Source of the DNA: an uncultured Collinsella sp.
Lineage (GTDB): Bacteria; Actinomycetota; Coriobacteriia; Coriobacteriales; Coriobacteriaceae
Direction of reading: 5' to 3'
NCBI GenBank assembly: GCA_900752545.1
Contig: CAADVS010000052.1
Span: 1 to 22,466 of the forward strand
Length of the DNA: 22,466 bases
Below the pieces are notes generated by a model, which was not told the DNA's origin, searched no databases, and saw only the letters and a program-made list of their open reading frames with translations. The position numbers and the translations under genes are program-made. The stretch's first letter is position 1. Each line of letters opens with the position of its first letter. Shown here piece after piece: positions 7,000 through 14,060 of the stretch.

Positions 7000-7731
7000 C
7001 TAGTTACTGCGCTGGTGGTAAACCTTGTATTTAAACTGATCGGCACGAGCAACCGAGAGTGTGTACTCCACTACCTCGTTTGACTCGTTATACGTAGTCC
7101 TGACCAAATCGAGCACAGGCGAGCCCTCGACAATTCCCAAAAGGTGGGCATCGGTGGGACGGGCTATGCTCGCATAGAACTCCTCTTCGGCCACGCGAAT
7201 CTTTTGCTGAAAGTCCTGCTCAATCACATCGTAAAGCGGCTTACGCTCCAGCAGCGGTCGCTTTAGGGACAGAAATTGACGAACCGGTAGATAGCTGCGT
7301 TCGACCATCATGGGCATGTTGTCGGCAGAACGAAGGCGCTTGAGCTTAAAAATGCGATCACCGATGCGCAATCCCATATGCTCGGCCAGATTCTTATCGG
7401 CCTCCATCTCGCAAAACTCGAGAATCGTGGTCTCGGGTTCTCGACCCATCGCGCGCATCTGCTCGGTAAAGCTGTAGGACTGCATAAGATTGGTTGCTTT
7501 TGCCGAACGGTCGGTCACAAAGGTACCGCGACCGTGCTGCCGAACCACCAGTCCTAAACGCTCCAGTTCCTGCAGAGCCAGGCGTACCGTAGTGCGCGAG
7601 AGACCATAGCGCTCCGAAAGTTCGCGCTCGGAAGGAATCATGTCACCGGCGCGATATTCATGGTCAATCTTTTCGGTCAGAATATCGACCAGCTGATCGT
7701 ACAGCGGTTGCTTACGCGCTCCGATCGCCAT
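7000..7731 (-). CDS. GntR/HutC-family transcriptional regulator of the amino-sugar genes
   Basis: A 243-residue regulator with an N-terminal winged helix (residues 8-76; PLYDQLVDILTEKI, IPSERELSERYGLSRTTVR, LVVRQHGRGTFVTD) and a C-terminal UTRA effector domain (about 95-240; LMVERSYLP-type segment and VLDLVRTTYNESNEVVEYTLS). UTRA members bind small phosphosugars; the closest functional analogues are AgaR/NagR/DasR, which respond to GlcNAc-6-P, GlcN-6-P or GalN-6-P. The effector here is inferred. AAGGGAGG lies before the ATG. It is 114 bp upstream of agaS in the same direction, and a terminator separates it from the PTS operon. A degenerate palindrome at 7757-7770 in its own leader (core ACTACC) could mean autoregulation, but this is weak. 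Confidence 0.92.
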   Translation of the reverse strand: MAIGARKQPLYDQLVDILTEKIDHEYRAGDMIPSERELSERYGLSRTTVRLALQELERLGLVVRQHGRGTFVTDRSAKATNLMQSYSFTEQMRAMGREPETTILEFCEMEADKNLAEHMGLRIGDRIFKLKRLRSADNMPMMVERSYLPVRQFLSLKRPLLERKPLYDVIEQDFQQKIRVAEEEFYASIARPTDAHLLGIVEGSPVLDLVRTTYNESNEVVEYTLSVARADQFKYKVYHQRSN

Positions 7732-7816
7732 CCTATCCTCCCTTTTGCTCGAATTCGGCTAACTACCTAGGGTGTTATGCATTATCTGTCTGCCACACCC
7801 GAATCAACAAGAAAAC

Positions 7817-7850
7817 AAAAGCCGCGCGCTCTTTCGAGCACGCGGCTTTT
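7817..7850. terminator. Bidirectional-looking terminator after the PTS operon
   Basis: An AAAAGCCGCG arm and its partner CGCGGCTTTT enclose an inner CTC/GAG-paired loop, giving A-runs and T-runs on both sides. On the minus strand the stem ends in TTTTGTTTTC, 67 nt beyond the IID stop, so it ends the PTS transcript before the regulator gene. Confidence 0.85.
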
Positions 7851-7916
7851 AACATACACATGGCTTAAGGGGTCGGGGTGTGAGCCGCGTAGGGACACAC
7901 CCCTCAAGCTAGAGCC

Positions 7917-8999
7917 TTACCAGATGCTCGGCCAGAGACCAAGCGGGCCAGCGCCCAGGATGCCAAGGACGAAGAGCAGGAGAATGCCCTTGGTCGGGGT
8001 CCAGCTGTGCTTAGCGAACATGTAGTAAAGCAGCAGCGTAAGCATAAGCGGGACGAGCTTCGGGACGATGGTGTTGAGGGTGTCGGCAACAGAGAAGTTG
8101 ACCGGATCCTCGGTAACGGTGCCGTAGGTAACGGACTCCATGCCGTTGCCCAGATCGGTGACGCCGCACTCGACAGCGTTGCCGTCGGCATCGGAAGCGG
8201 TAAGGGCGTTGCCGTCCTTATCGGTCATGGCGATGGTACCGGCCTCAGCGGTCTCGGTATCGATGCCCTCCATACCGGTGAAGTTCTCGGCCTCCTTCTC
8301 GGAGACGATCACGGTAGTAGCGGAGAGACCACGGGTGGTGCCGTTGGGGATCTGGAGGTTGATCTGGGTGCCACCCATGGTGACGACCAGGCAACCGACG
8401 ACGAAGACGCCCATGATGGAAGCGGCACGCGTGAAGGCCTGCATGTTGGCGGTCAGAGCGTCAATAGCGCTGGTGCCAAGCTTGTAGGACCAGTTCATGA
8501 GCCAGAAGCGCAGAGCGAACTGGACGACGTTGAAGATCACCAGGAAGATGATCGGTGCAGCGGCGTTGCCGTTGATGGCCATGTTGGAGGTGATGCCGGC
8601 CGTGATAGGCACGAGCGTCAGCCAGAACAGGGCGTCACCGATACCACCGAGCGGGCCCATTGCGGCGACGCGGACGGCGCGGATCGTGGGGATGTCAACC
8701 TTGTTCTGCTCGAGCGAAAGCACGATGCCCATAACAAAGGTGACAAGGAACGGGTGGGTGTTGAAGAACTCCAGGTTGTGGCTCATGGAAGCCGCGAGGT
8801 CGTTCTTGTTGGTGTGGATCTTCTCCAGACCGGGGATGATGGAGTAGAGCCAGCCAGCGGCCTGCATGCGCTCGTAGTTGAACGATGCCTGCAGGAAGCA
8901 GGAGCGCCAAGCCATCTTGTTGAGGGTCTTCTGGTCGAGCTGCGGAGCAGGAGTGAGATCCTCGTAGTGCTCCGGGATCACATACTCATTAGATGCCAT
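7917..8999 (-). CDS. PTS mannose/fructose/sorbose-family IID subunit with an extra inserted segment
   Basis: A 360-residue membrane subunit that with IIC forms the sugar channel. IID signatures are present: LNKMAWRSCFLQASFNYERM (26-45), HNLEFFNTHPFLVTFVMG (74-91), AAMGPLGGIGDALFWLTLVP (112-131), hydrophobic segments at about 150-168 and 194-208, and C-terminal helices at about 311-328 and 339-356. Usual family length is about 270-300. The excess lies at about 222-303, an acidic stretch containing TDKDGNALTASDADGNAVEC, between VVTMGGTQ and the conserved NTIVPKLVPLML. The ATG at 8999 has GGAGGTGA 8 nt upstream, and its start overlaps the IIC stop by 11 nt, indicating translational coupling. Predicted sugar: GalNAc or galactosamine, from context. 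Confidence 0.93.
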   Translation of the reverse strand: MASNEYVIPEHYEDLTPAPQLDQKTLNKMAWRSCFLQASFNYERMQAAGWLYSIIPGLEKIHTNKNDLAASMSHNLEFFNTHPFLVTFVMGIVLSLEQNKVDIPTIRAVRVAAMGPLGGIGDALFWLTLVPITAGITSNMAINGNAAAPIIFLVIFNVVQFALRFWLMNWSYKLGTSAIDALTANMQAFTRAASIMGVFVVGCLVVTMGGTQINLQIPNGTTRGLSATTVIVSEKEAENFTGMEGIDTETAEAGTIAMTDKDGNALTASDADGNAVECGVTDLGNGMESVTYGTVTEDPVNFSVADTLNTIVPKLVPLMLTLLLYYMFAKHSWTPTKGILLLFVLGILGAGPLGLWPSIW

Positions 9000-9789
9000 C
9001 TTCGAAGTCACCTCCGTCAGAAACAGCTGCACCCTTCAGCTCGGTCTGCTGCTGGAAGTCCCAGAAAGCGATGCCGAAGCCGATGAGAGCGAGGATGAGC
9101 AGAGCAGGGGTTGCCAGCGAATCGTTGGCAACGGTGATGAGCGCGAGGCCAAAGCCCATGAGGAAGAAGCCCCACATATCGCGGTTCATCATAACCTTGA
9201 GCAGGACGGCGAAGCCGACGAAGCGCATCATGCCGCCTGCAGCGGACAGACCGGTCTGCAGCCAAGTCGGGATGGCGGAAGCGATGGTCTGACCAATGGT
9301 AGCGCCAGCGATGAAGAACAGGGTGACGACGACAGCGAAGATCAGGCCGAGCAGAGCCATGGCGAAGTAGTTCAGGCGCTCGATGCCCTTGGTGTCCGCG
9401 TTGTGAGCCATGTTATCGGCCGTGGACATAAGCGGGGACATAAGCGTGAAGACCAGGGTAACGCCAAGCTGGCCAAGCAGAGCGAACGGAATGGCGAGGC
9501 CGACTGCCGCGTTGGGCTCGAGGCCCGTGGCGATAGCGAGAATGGCTGCCATGATGCCGCCGATGACGGCGTTAGGCGGCTGAGCGCCTCCGATCGGCAT
9601 GTTGCCGATCGTCATGAGCTGATAGGTACCACCCACGAGAAGACCGGTGTTGAGGTCGCCAAGGATAAGACCGATGACGGCGCCGGTGACGATGGGCTGA
9701 TAGAGAGACTCGAGGAAGTCAAACTGGTCGATTGCCGCGATGAACGTGACGACGAAGACCAGAGCGATCTGGATGATCGAGTATTCCAT
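8989..9789 (-). CDS. PTS mannose/fructose/sorbose-family IIC subunit
   Basis: A 266-residue polytopic membrane protein opening with MEYSIIQIALVFVVTFIAAIDQ, typical of IIC subunits of this family. The sequence DQFDFLESLYQPIVTGAVIG, then LIGLILGDLNTGL-like and GGTYQLMTIGNMPIGGAQPPNAVIGG (about 53-78), is the conserved IIC core that shapes the sugar site. The C-terminus is hydrophilic and acidic (SDGGDFEDGI). AAAGGAGGAG lies just before the ATG, one of the strongest ribosome binding sites in the window. It forms the transport channel together with IID, whose start overlaps its end. Confidence 0.94.
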   Translation of the reverse strand: MEYSIIQIALVFVVTFIAAIDQFDFLESLYQPIVTGAVIGLILGDLNTGLLVGGTYQLMTIGNMPIGGAQPPNAVIGGIMAAILAIATGLEPNAAVGLAIPFALLGQLGVTLVFTLMSPLMSTADNMAHNADTKGIERLNYFAMALLGLIFAVVVTLFFIAGATIGQTIASAIPTWLQTGLSAAGGMMRFVGFAVLLKVMMNRDMWGFFLMGFGLALITVANDSLATPALLILALIGFGIAFWDFQQQTELKGAAVSDGGDFEDGI

Positions 9790-9814
9790 CTTGCTCCTCC
9801 TTTCAAAATGTATG

Positions 9815-9862
9815 TACGCACTTTGGATTTCACGTACAGAACGTCAGGGTTTCACTCCTGAC
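9815..9862. repeat. Two small inverted repeats between IIB and IIC
   Basis: TGTACG (9815-9820) pairs with CGTACA (9835-9840), and GTCAGG (9843-9848) pairs with CCTGAC (9857-9862). They lie back to back in the 90-bp gap between the IIB stop and the IIC start. No T run follows, so they are not terminators. Intercistronic hairpins like these can stabilise or process mRNA and set subunit ratios, which is an inference. Confidence 0.4.
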
Positions 9863-9879
9863 AACGTGGATCACGAGGA

Positions 9880-10362
9880 TTACGAGAAGAGCTTGCTCGT
9901 GTCCTCAACAGGCGTGCTCGGAACGCGCCTGATCTCCAACTCCACCCCCAATTCCTGCAGCTCTTTAAACGCAGCGACATCCTCGTCGTTAACTGCGACG
10001 GAGGTGGCGACTTGGCGCTTTCCTTCCGACATGTGCATGTTGCCGATGTTTACCTTCTTTATAGGCACACCGCCCTTGACGAGCGTAAGCACGTCTTCCG
10101 GTGTTTCGGCCACGATGAAGATCTTCTGGCGCGGGCTCGCCTTGCCAATGACGTCGATGGTCTTCTGCAGAGAGAAGAAACGCGTAGCGACGCCGGCGGG
10201 AGCGGCCATCTTCATGAGGTTCTGGCGCATGGTGTTGGACGCCACGTCGTCGTTGGCGACGAGGATGAGGTTGGAGCCCAGGGTGGAGTTCCACTGGGTG
10301 GCAACCTGACCATGAACCAGTCGGTTATCGATGCGGGTAAGAAGAATGTTGGGTTCTGCCAT
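9880..10362 (-). CDS. PTS mannose/fructose/sorbose-family IIB subunit
   Basis: A 160-residue cytoplasmic subunit. The phosphorylation site is intact: RIDNRLVHGQVATQW with His17. Further family blocks are LILVANDDVASN (31-42), PAGVATRFFSLQKTIDVI (about 57-74), VKGGVPIKKVNIGNMHMSEGKR, and the DEDVAAFKELQELGVELEIR helix/strand. Length is normal for the family. It accepts phosphate from IIA (His9) and phosphorylates the incoming sugar at IIC/IID. GGAAG lies upstream of the ATG. It follows yajC after 36 bp in the operon. The histidine-less paralogue at 48-569 was recognised by comparison with this protein. Confidence 0.95.
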   Translation of the reverse strand: MAEPNILLTRIDNRLVHGQVATQWNSTLGSNLILVANDDVASNTMRQNLMKMAAPAGVATRFFSLQKTIDVIGKASPRQKIFIVAETPEDVLTLVKGGVPIKKVNIGNMHMSEGKRQVATSVAVNDEDVAAFKELQELGVELEIRRVPSTPVEDTSKLFS

Positions 10363-10398
10363 GTTGATCAGCTTCCTTTCGTTATTTGCTGACGACAG

Positions 10399-10680
10399 TT
10401 ACTTGATCTCCTGAATCGCGTAACGCGAAACATCTACGACGGCTCCGGATCGGACTTTGATCTGGACCTTCTCGCCTTCGATGCCTTTGACGGTTCCGTA
10501 GATACCGCCGGCGAAAAGAACCTCTTGACCCGGCTTGAGCTCGGTGTGCAGCTCCTTGAAGTACTTCTGCTTCTTCTTCATGTTGATTTGCGACCAGATG
10601 GTGTAAATCAAGCCCATGATGACAAGCAGGCCTAAAAGGGCGACCGAGGAGCTCAGGACGTTGGCTCCGAAATCGGCCAT
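10399..10680 (-). CDS. yajC: YajC-family membrane protein inside the PTS operon
   Basis: A 93-residue protein with one N-terminal membrane helix (about 9-29; SSSVALLGLLVIMGLIYTIW), a basic KKKQKYFKELHTELKPG linker and the YajC core PGQEVLFAGGIYGTVKGIEGEKVQIKV followed by VDVSRYAIQEI. YajC is an accessory subunit of the SecDF translocon complex. Its start overlaps the IIA stop by one base (TAATG), so it is translationally coupled to the PTS. YajC-like genes also occur in mannose-family PTS operons elsewhere, for example in the pneumococcal hyaluronan PTS region. It may help insert IIC/IID or may be a PTS-specific paralogue; the sequence does not distinguish these. Confidence 0.9.
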   Translation of the reverse strand: MADFGANVLSSSVALLGLLVIMGLIYTIWSQINMKKKQKYFKELHTELKPGQEVLFAGGIYGTVKGIEGEKVQIKVRSGAVVDVSRYAIQEIK

Positions 10681-11123
10681 TAGATGCCGTCCTCGTCGCC
10701 GAAGATATCCTCTTCGTCGGAGCCGGCAACGGATGCGACCGTCTGGGCGGTGATGCCCGTCTGGCCAACGGTCACGGCCTGCTCGCCAAGCTCGGCGAGC
10801 GTGGCGTTGCCGCGGAGGAACAGAAGCTCAATAACCATGGGAAGGTTGGTGCCGGTCAGAACCTCGACGTTGTCGACATCCTGGGCAATCATCATCGCCT
10901 GGTTGAACGGGGTGCCACCAAGCAGGTCGGTAAAGACGAGCACGCCATCGCACTCCTCGCGCATGGCGGTAATAGCGGCGCGGAGATCCTCACCGTAGGA
11001 AGCAGCCTGGTCGCCCTCAAAAGGAACGACGGTAAAAGCGGGCTGGTCGCCAGCAACCATAGCGATAGCGCTTGCGAGGCCGGGTGCGAACTGTCCATGA
11101 CCGGTAAGAATAAAGCCAACCAT
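10680..11123 (-). CDS. PTS mannose/fructose/sorbose-family IIA subunit
   Basis: A 147-residue cytoplasmic protein, first gene of the PTS operon. It begins MVGFILTGHGQFAPGLASAI, with His9 as the phosphorylation site that receives phosphate from HPr. The segment DGVLVFTDLLGGTPFNQAM (about 59-77) is the conserved family block, followed by EVLTGTNLPMVIELL. Length and fold fit ManX/AgaF-type IIA. The C-terminal 20 residues are acidic (GSDEEDIFGDEDGI). The Shine-Dalgarno GGAAGG is part of a small CCTT/AAGG palindrome (11133-11143). The leader carries the operator at 11240-11253. Confidence 0.95.
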   Translation of the reverse strand: MVGFILTGHGQFAPGLASAIAMVAGDQPAFTVVPFEGDQAASYGEDLRAAITAMREECDGVLVFTDLLGGTPFNQAMMIAQDVDNVEVLTGTNLPMVIELLFLRGNATLAELGEQAVTVGQTGITAQTVASVAGSDEEDIFGDEDGI

Positions 11124-11239
11124 TCAAATTTCCCTTCCGAAGGTGTGTACGATCTGAGTCCGATGATTTTCGGAAGCCAGCGGGCGCTCGCCCTTAAAGC
11201 TTCTTAGAAAGCGTACTTTGAAGACCAGTGGTTTCTAAA

Positions 11240-11253
11240 CTGGTAGTAACCAC
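11240..11253. promoter_or_regulatory. GntR/HutC-type operator upstream of the PTS operon
   Basis: CTGGTAGTAACCAC matches the agaS operator at 6947-6960 in 13 of 14 positions. An extra ACCAG half-site lies at 11224-11228, and direct ACCAGTT half-sites occur near 11520-11537. It sits about 120 bp before the IIA start. With the agaS copy it defines a two-promoter regulon for the regulator encoded at 7000-7731. Confidence 0.65.
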
Positions 11254-11271
11254 GTGACGTGTTACTGTCAC
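11243..11271 (-). promoter_or_regulatory. Candidate promoter of the PTS operon
   Basis: On the minus strand GTGACA (11271-11266) and TACTAC (11248-11243) are separated by 17 bp. The -10 is only a fair match and falls entirely inside the operator palindrome, which would make binding and RNA polymerase mutually exclusive. The start would be near 11236, giving a leader of about 110 nt. Confidence 0.4.
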
Positions 11272-11299
11272 TATATCACCCCAGAAGAGGTCGCTTTCG

Positions 11300-11580
11300 T
11301 TGATTCATACGGTAAAACGTTTTTGCACCGCTCACGGTGATAAATCGACCGTTTACCGGTCGTTAACACTTCTACCTGCGGTTTTGAAACCGTTCCGAAA
11401 TGCTTTGGCAAAAGATCGGATCTTTTCCTGTGTCTAAACAACGCAGGGCGGCTAAAAATAGCGTGTAGAAAAATTGCAGGTCATTGTGAAGATATGTGAA
11501 TTGGTCTTTTTGACTTAATACCAGTTAGAACCAGTTTTGAGATTATCGGTGAACGGTAGTTTTCGACCGTTCACCGGTTA
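11300..11580. repeat. Cluster of CGGT/ACCG palindromes in a 620-bp non-coding stretch
   Basis: The gap 11124-11747 has no convincing gene on either strand and is AT-richer than its surroundings. It holds CACCG-ctca-CGGTG (11326-11339), GACCG-tttac-CGGTC (11347-11361), CGGTTT-tg-AAACCG (11379-11392) and a longer perfect inverted repeat with 11-bp arms, CGGTGAACGGT (11547-11557) and ACCGTTCACCG (11566-11576). The 13-mer ACCGTTYACCGGT occurs twice (11348, 11566). Dyads sharing a half-site suggest binding sites for one protein. They are irregularly spaced and not CRISPR-like. Confidence 0.6.
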
Positions 11581-11673
11581 CTTGTAATCGTTTGCAGCTG
11601 TTTTCCCAGATGAATTAGAGAAACGCGATGGAACGCTTGCGCGGGCGCGAGGCCTATCCTATTGATTTCGGCA

Positions 11674-11705
11674 ACAAAAAGCCCGCTAGAACGTTCTAGC
11701 GGGCT
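11674..11705 (-). terminator. Intrinsic terminator of the membrane-anchored protein gene
   Basis: A near-perfect 12-bp stem, AGCCCGCTAGAA/TTCTAGCGGGCT (11680-11705), runs on the minus strand into TTTTTGTTG, 43 nt after the stop codon at 11748. Confidence 0.88.
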
Positions 11706-11747
11706 CAATCAGGTAGATCGGTTAGCGCGCAGTAGTGCAGGCAAACC

Positions 11748-12842
11748 TTACGCAAACAGGCCGTAGATGCTGATGTTGGCCTTGGCGTAGAGGCCGTTAG
11801 CATACTCGGTCCACTTGGAGCTGGCGCCCGAAGCCTGCGAAGAGTACTGCTGGTAAGCAGTGTAGTAGGCGGTCATGGCCTGCTTATAGGTGGCGCTATC
11901 GGCCGTAAAGGCATCGTCGGCAAAGGCCTTAGCGTAGGTGCCGTTCTCGTCCTTCCAGGTACCCTTCGAGCTATCCCACTCGTCGCCGGCAAGGTTGATG
12001 ATGTAGTCGGCGTAATCCTTGCTCGCGGTGTCCTCATTGCCGTCAGAAGGCTCGGTCGGAGCGGTCGGCATGCTTGCGGAGCTATCGCCCACCTTCTTCT
12101 TGTAGAGCTTCTGCAGCGTCGCGGACTGGCGGACGATCTGCTTGGCCTGGTCCTTGGACACGCCATACTGCGTGGCCATGGTCTTGTAGTCCGAAGTGCC
12201 GATGGATTCCTCGGCGTACTGCTTCATCTCCTTAGAGGAGACGGTAATGCCCTCGTCCTCGGCAGCGTCGAGCAGGATCTTGTTGCGCACGTAGGACAGG
12301 ATGACGTCGGCAGAAGGAGCGGTGTAGTTGCCATCGCTATCCTTGACGGTGTCGAGGCTGTACTGGCTCTCGATGGCCTCGCGCGCGGTGATGTCGCTCT
12401 TCTTGCCGTTGTAGCTATAGCTTGCCACGGTCGAATCGAGCTGGTCCTCGGTCAGGGTCGACGAGCCGACACCCTTGCCGCCAAAGCCGCCACTGCCAAT
12501 AAAGAAGCCGACCACGGCGGCGATCACGACGGCAACCACAAAGGCGGCAATCATCGTCTTCTTGTGCCTGGATGCATGGTCGTCTTCATCGGAACCCAGA
12601 ATATCGTCGTCCTCATCCTGGGCCTCGGGCATCAGATTCTCGTCAGCGGCATCCGCGGCAATCTGAGCCTCCAGTCGGGCGTCCTCCTCCTCGGCCGTCG
12701 TGCCGGCGGCAATGTGCTCGGCAGACGTACCGGCGACCAGATCGATCTTCTCGTCCTCGTCACCGTCGGGGCCTTCGCCGCGCTCGATGATCTGGATGCC
12801 GTCGATCTCGTCCTTCTCGTCCTTCTTTTGAATCAGACCCAT
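11748..12842 (-). CDS. Membrane-anchored extracytoplasmic protein, possibly SurA/foldase-like
   Basis: A 364-residue protein of unknown function. Residues 1-95 are strongly acidic and low in complexity (runs of D/E), presumably cytoplasmic. A basic SRHKK precedes one membrane helix (97-117, rich in A/V/I/F), followed by a Gly-rich linker. The outer part (130-364) is helical and polar, and includes DVILSYVRNKILLDAAEDEGITVSS followed by KEMKQYAEESIG (about 179-215), the pattern of SurA N-terminal and trigger-factor-like chaperone helices. A catalytic parvulin domain is not evident. The final region is rich in Ala, Tyr and Ser. AGGAGTAAC lies 6-8 nt before the ATG. A role in folding secreted proteins is an inference. 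The gene stands alone between two terminators. Confidence 0.75.
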   Translation of the reverse strand: MGLIQKKDEKDEIDGIQIIERGEGPDGDEDEKIDLVAGTSAEHIAAGTTAEEEDARLEAQIAADAADENLMPEAQDEDDDILGSDEDDHASRHKKTMIAAFVVAVVIAAVVGFFIGSGGFGGKGVGSSTLTEDQLDSTVASYSYNGKKSDITAREAIESQYSLDTVKDSDGNYTAPSADVILSYVRNKILLDAAEDEGITVSSKEMKQYAEESIGTSDYKTMATQYGVSKDQAKQIVRQSATLQKLYKKKVGDSSASMPTAPTEPSDGNEDTASKDYADYIINLAGDEWDSSKGTWKDENGTYAKAFADDAFTADSATYKQAMTAYYTAYQQYSSQASGASSKWTEYANGLYAKANISIYGLFA

Positions 12843-12880
12843 ATCAGTTACTCCTTGTTAGGAAACATAGTCTTCAATAG

Positions 12881-12909
12881 AATACGCCCGACAGAGTGCC
12901 GGGCGTATT
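12881..12909 (-). terminator. Probable terminator after isocitrate dehydrogenase
   Basis: A perfect 10-bp stem AATACGCCCG/CGGGCGTATT with a 9-nt loop lies 60 nt beyond the dehydrogenase stop. On the minus strand it is followed only by TATTCTATTG, a poor T run, so termination may be partial. Confidence 0.55.
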
Positions 12910-12968
12910 GATTCTTAGGTTATACGCAAACACTTAAGTACTATTTAGGCGTTTGCAGCCTGCATGTC

Positions 12969-14054
12969 TTAGGCCAGGTGCGCGATAACGGCATCGGCAA
13001 AGGCCTGCGTGCCCACGGCGCCCTCGACGGAGCCGGTCTGGGCACGACGTACGTCGCCGGTAACCTGCTTACCCTCGTCGAGCGTGGCGGACACGGCGGC
13101 GCGGATACGATTGGCCGCATCGTTCTCGCCCAGATGATCGAGCATCATAGCCGCAGACAGAATCTCGGCCGTGGGGTTGGCGATATCCTGGCCAGCGATA
13201 TCGGGCGCGGAGCCATGCGTTGCCTCGAAGATGGCGCAGTCGGCACCGATGTTGGAGCCGGGGGCCATACCCAGGCCACCTACCAGGCCGGCGCACAGGT
13301 CGCTGACGATATCGCCGTACAGGTTGGGCAGCACCAGGACATCGAAGTCGTTGGGGTTCTGGACCAGGCCCATGCAGGTGGCGTCGACGATCTTGTCGTT
13401 GAACTCAATATCGGGATAGTTGGCGGCCACCTCGCGCGCAACGCGCAGGAACAGGCCATCGGTCGCCTTCATAATGTTGGCCTTGTGCACGGCCGTCACC
13501 TTTTTACGGCCGCAGCGGCGGGCGTACTCAAAGGCGTACTCCACAATGCGGCGGCTCTTGGCGATGGAGATGGGCTTAATTGAGATGGCGGAATCGGCGG
13601 CGAAGGTCTTCTGACCCGAGCGCTCGACAAGCTGTGAGAGCTCCTCGACCTCGGCAGCGCCCTCATCGAACTCGATCCCGGCGTAGAGGTCCTCGGTGTT
13701 CTCACGCACGATGACCAGGTCGACGTCGCGGAAGCGCGAGCCGTCGCCCGGCTGCGACAGGCAGGGGCGCACGCAGGCGTACAGGTCGAAGTGCTTGCGC
13801 AGGGCCACGTTAACGCTGCGGAAACCCGTGCCGACCGGCGTGGTGATGGGGCCCTTGATGGCAACCTTGGTCTCGGCGATCGCATCGAGCACGTGCTGGG
13901 GCAGCGGTGTACCAAACTCGTCCATGACGCCGGCGCCGGCCTCTTGGACGTTCCAGTTGATCTGGACACCAGTGGCCTCGACCACGCGGCGCATGGCCTG
14001 CGTAATCTCGGGACCGATGCCATCACCGGGAATCAGGACTACATCGTGCGCCAT
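12969..14054 (-). CDS. icd: NAD-type isocitrate dehydrogenase
   Basis: A 361-residue member of the isocitrate/isopropylmalate dehydrogenase family. The nucleotide start IPGDGIGPEI is at 8-17. The substrate loop GFRSVNVALRKHFDLYACVRP (78-97) has Ser80, Asn82, Arg86 and Arg96, as in isocitrate enzymes. VRENTEDLYAGIE (116-128), the metal site NLYGDIVSDL (244-253) and HGSAPDIAGQDIANP (280-294) follow. In the last motif Asp285-Ile286 replaces the Lys-Tyr of the NADP-dependent E. coli enzyme, pointing to NAD. It would oxidise isocitrate to 2-oxoglutarate. Homoisocitrate or isopropylmalate activity is less likely given the Ser/Asn loop. It is the last gene of a four-gene operon, 6 bp after the HEAT-like gene. 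Confidence 0.9.
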   Translation of the reverse strand: MAHDVVLIPGDGIGPEITQAMRRVVEATGVQINWNVQEAGAGVMDEFGTPLPQHVLDAIAETKVAIKGPITTPVGTGFRSVNVALRKHFDLYACVRPCLSQPGDGSRFRDVDLVIVRENTEDLYAGIEFDEGAAEVEELSQLVERSGQKTFAADSAISIKPISIAKSRRIVEYAFEYARRCGRKKVTAVHKANIMKATDGLFLRVAREVAANYPDIEFNDKIVDATCMGLVQNPNDFDVLVLPNLYGDIVSDLCAGLVGGLGMAPGSNIGADCAIFEATHGSAPDIAGQDIANPTAEILSAAMMLDHLGENDAANRIRAAVSATLDEGKQVTGDVRRAQTGSVEGAVGTQAFADAVIAHLA

Positions 14055-14060
14055 AATCTG

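Noticed and set aside
11300..11580. CRISPR array
   Set aside because: The palindromes differ in sequence and length and are irregularly spaced, with no uniform spacers and no cas genes.
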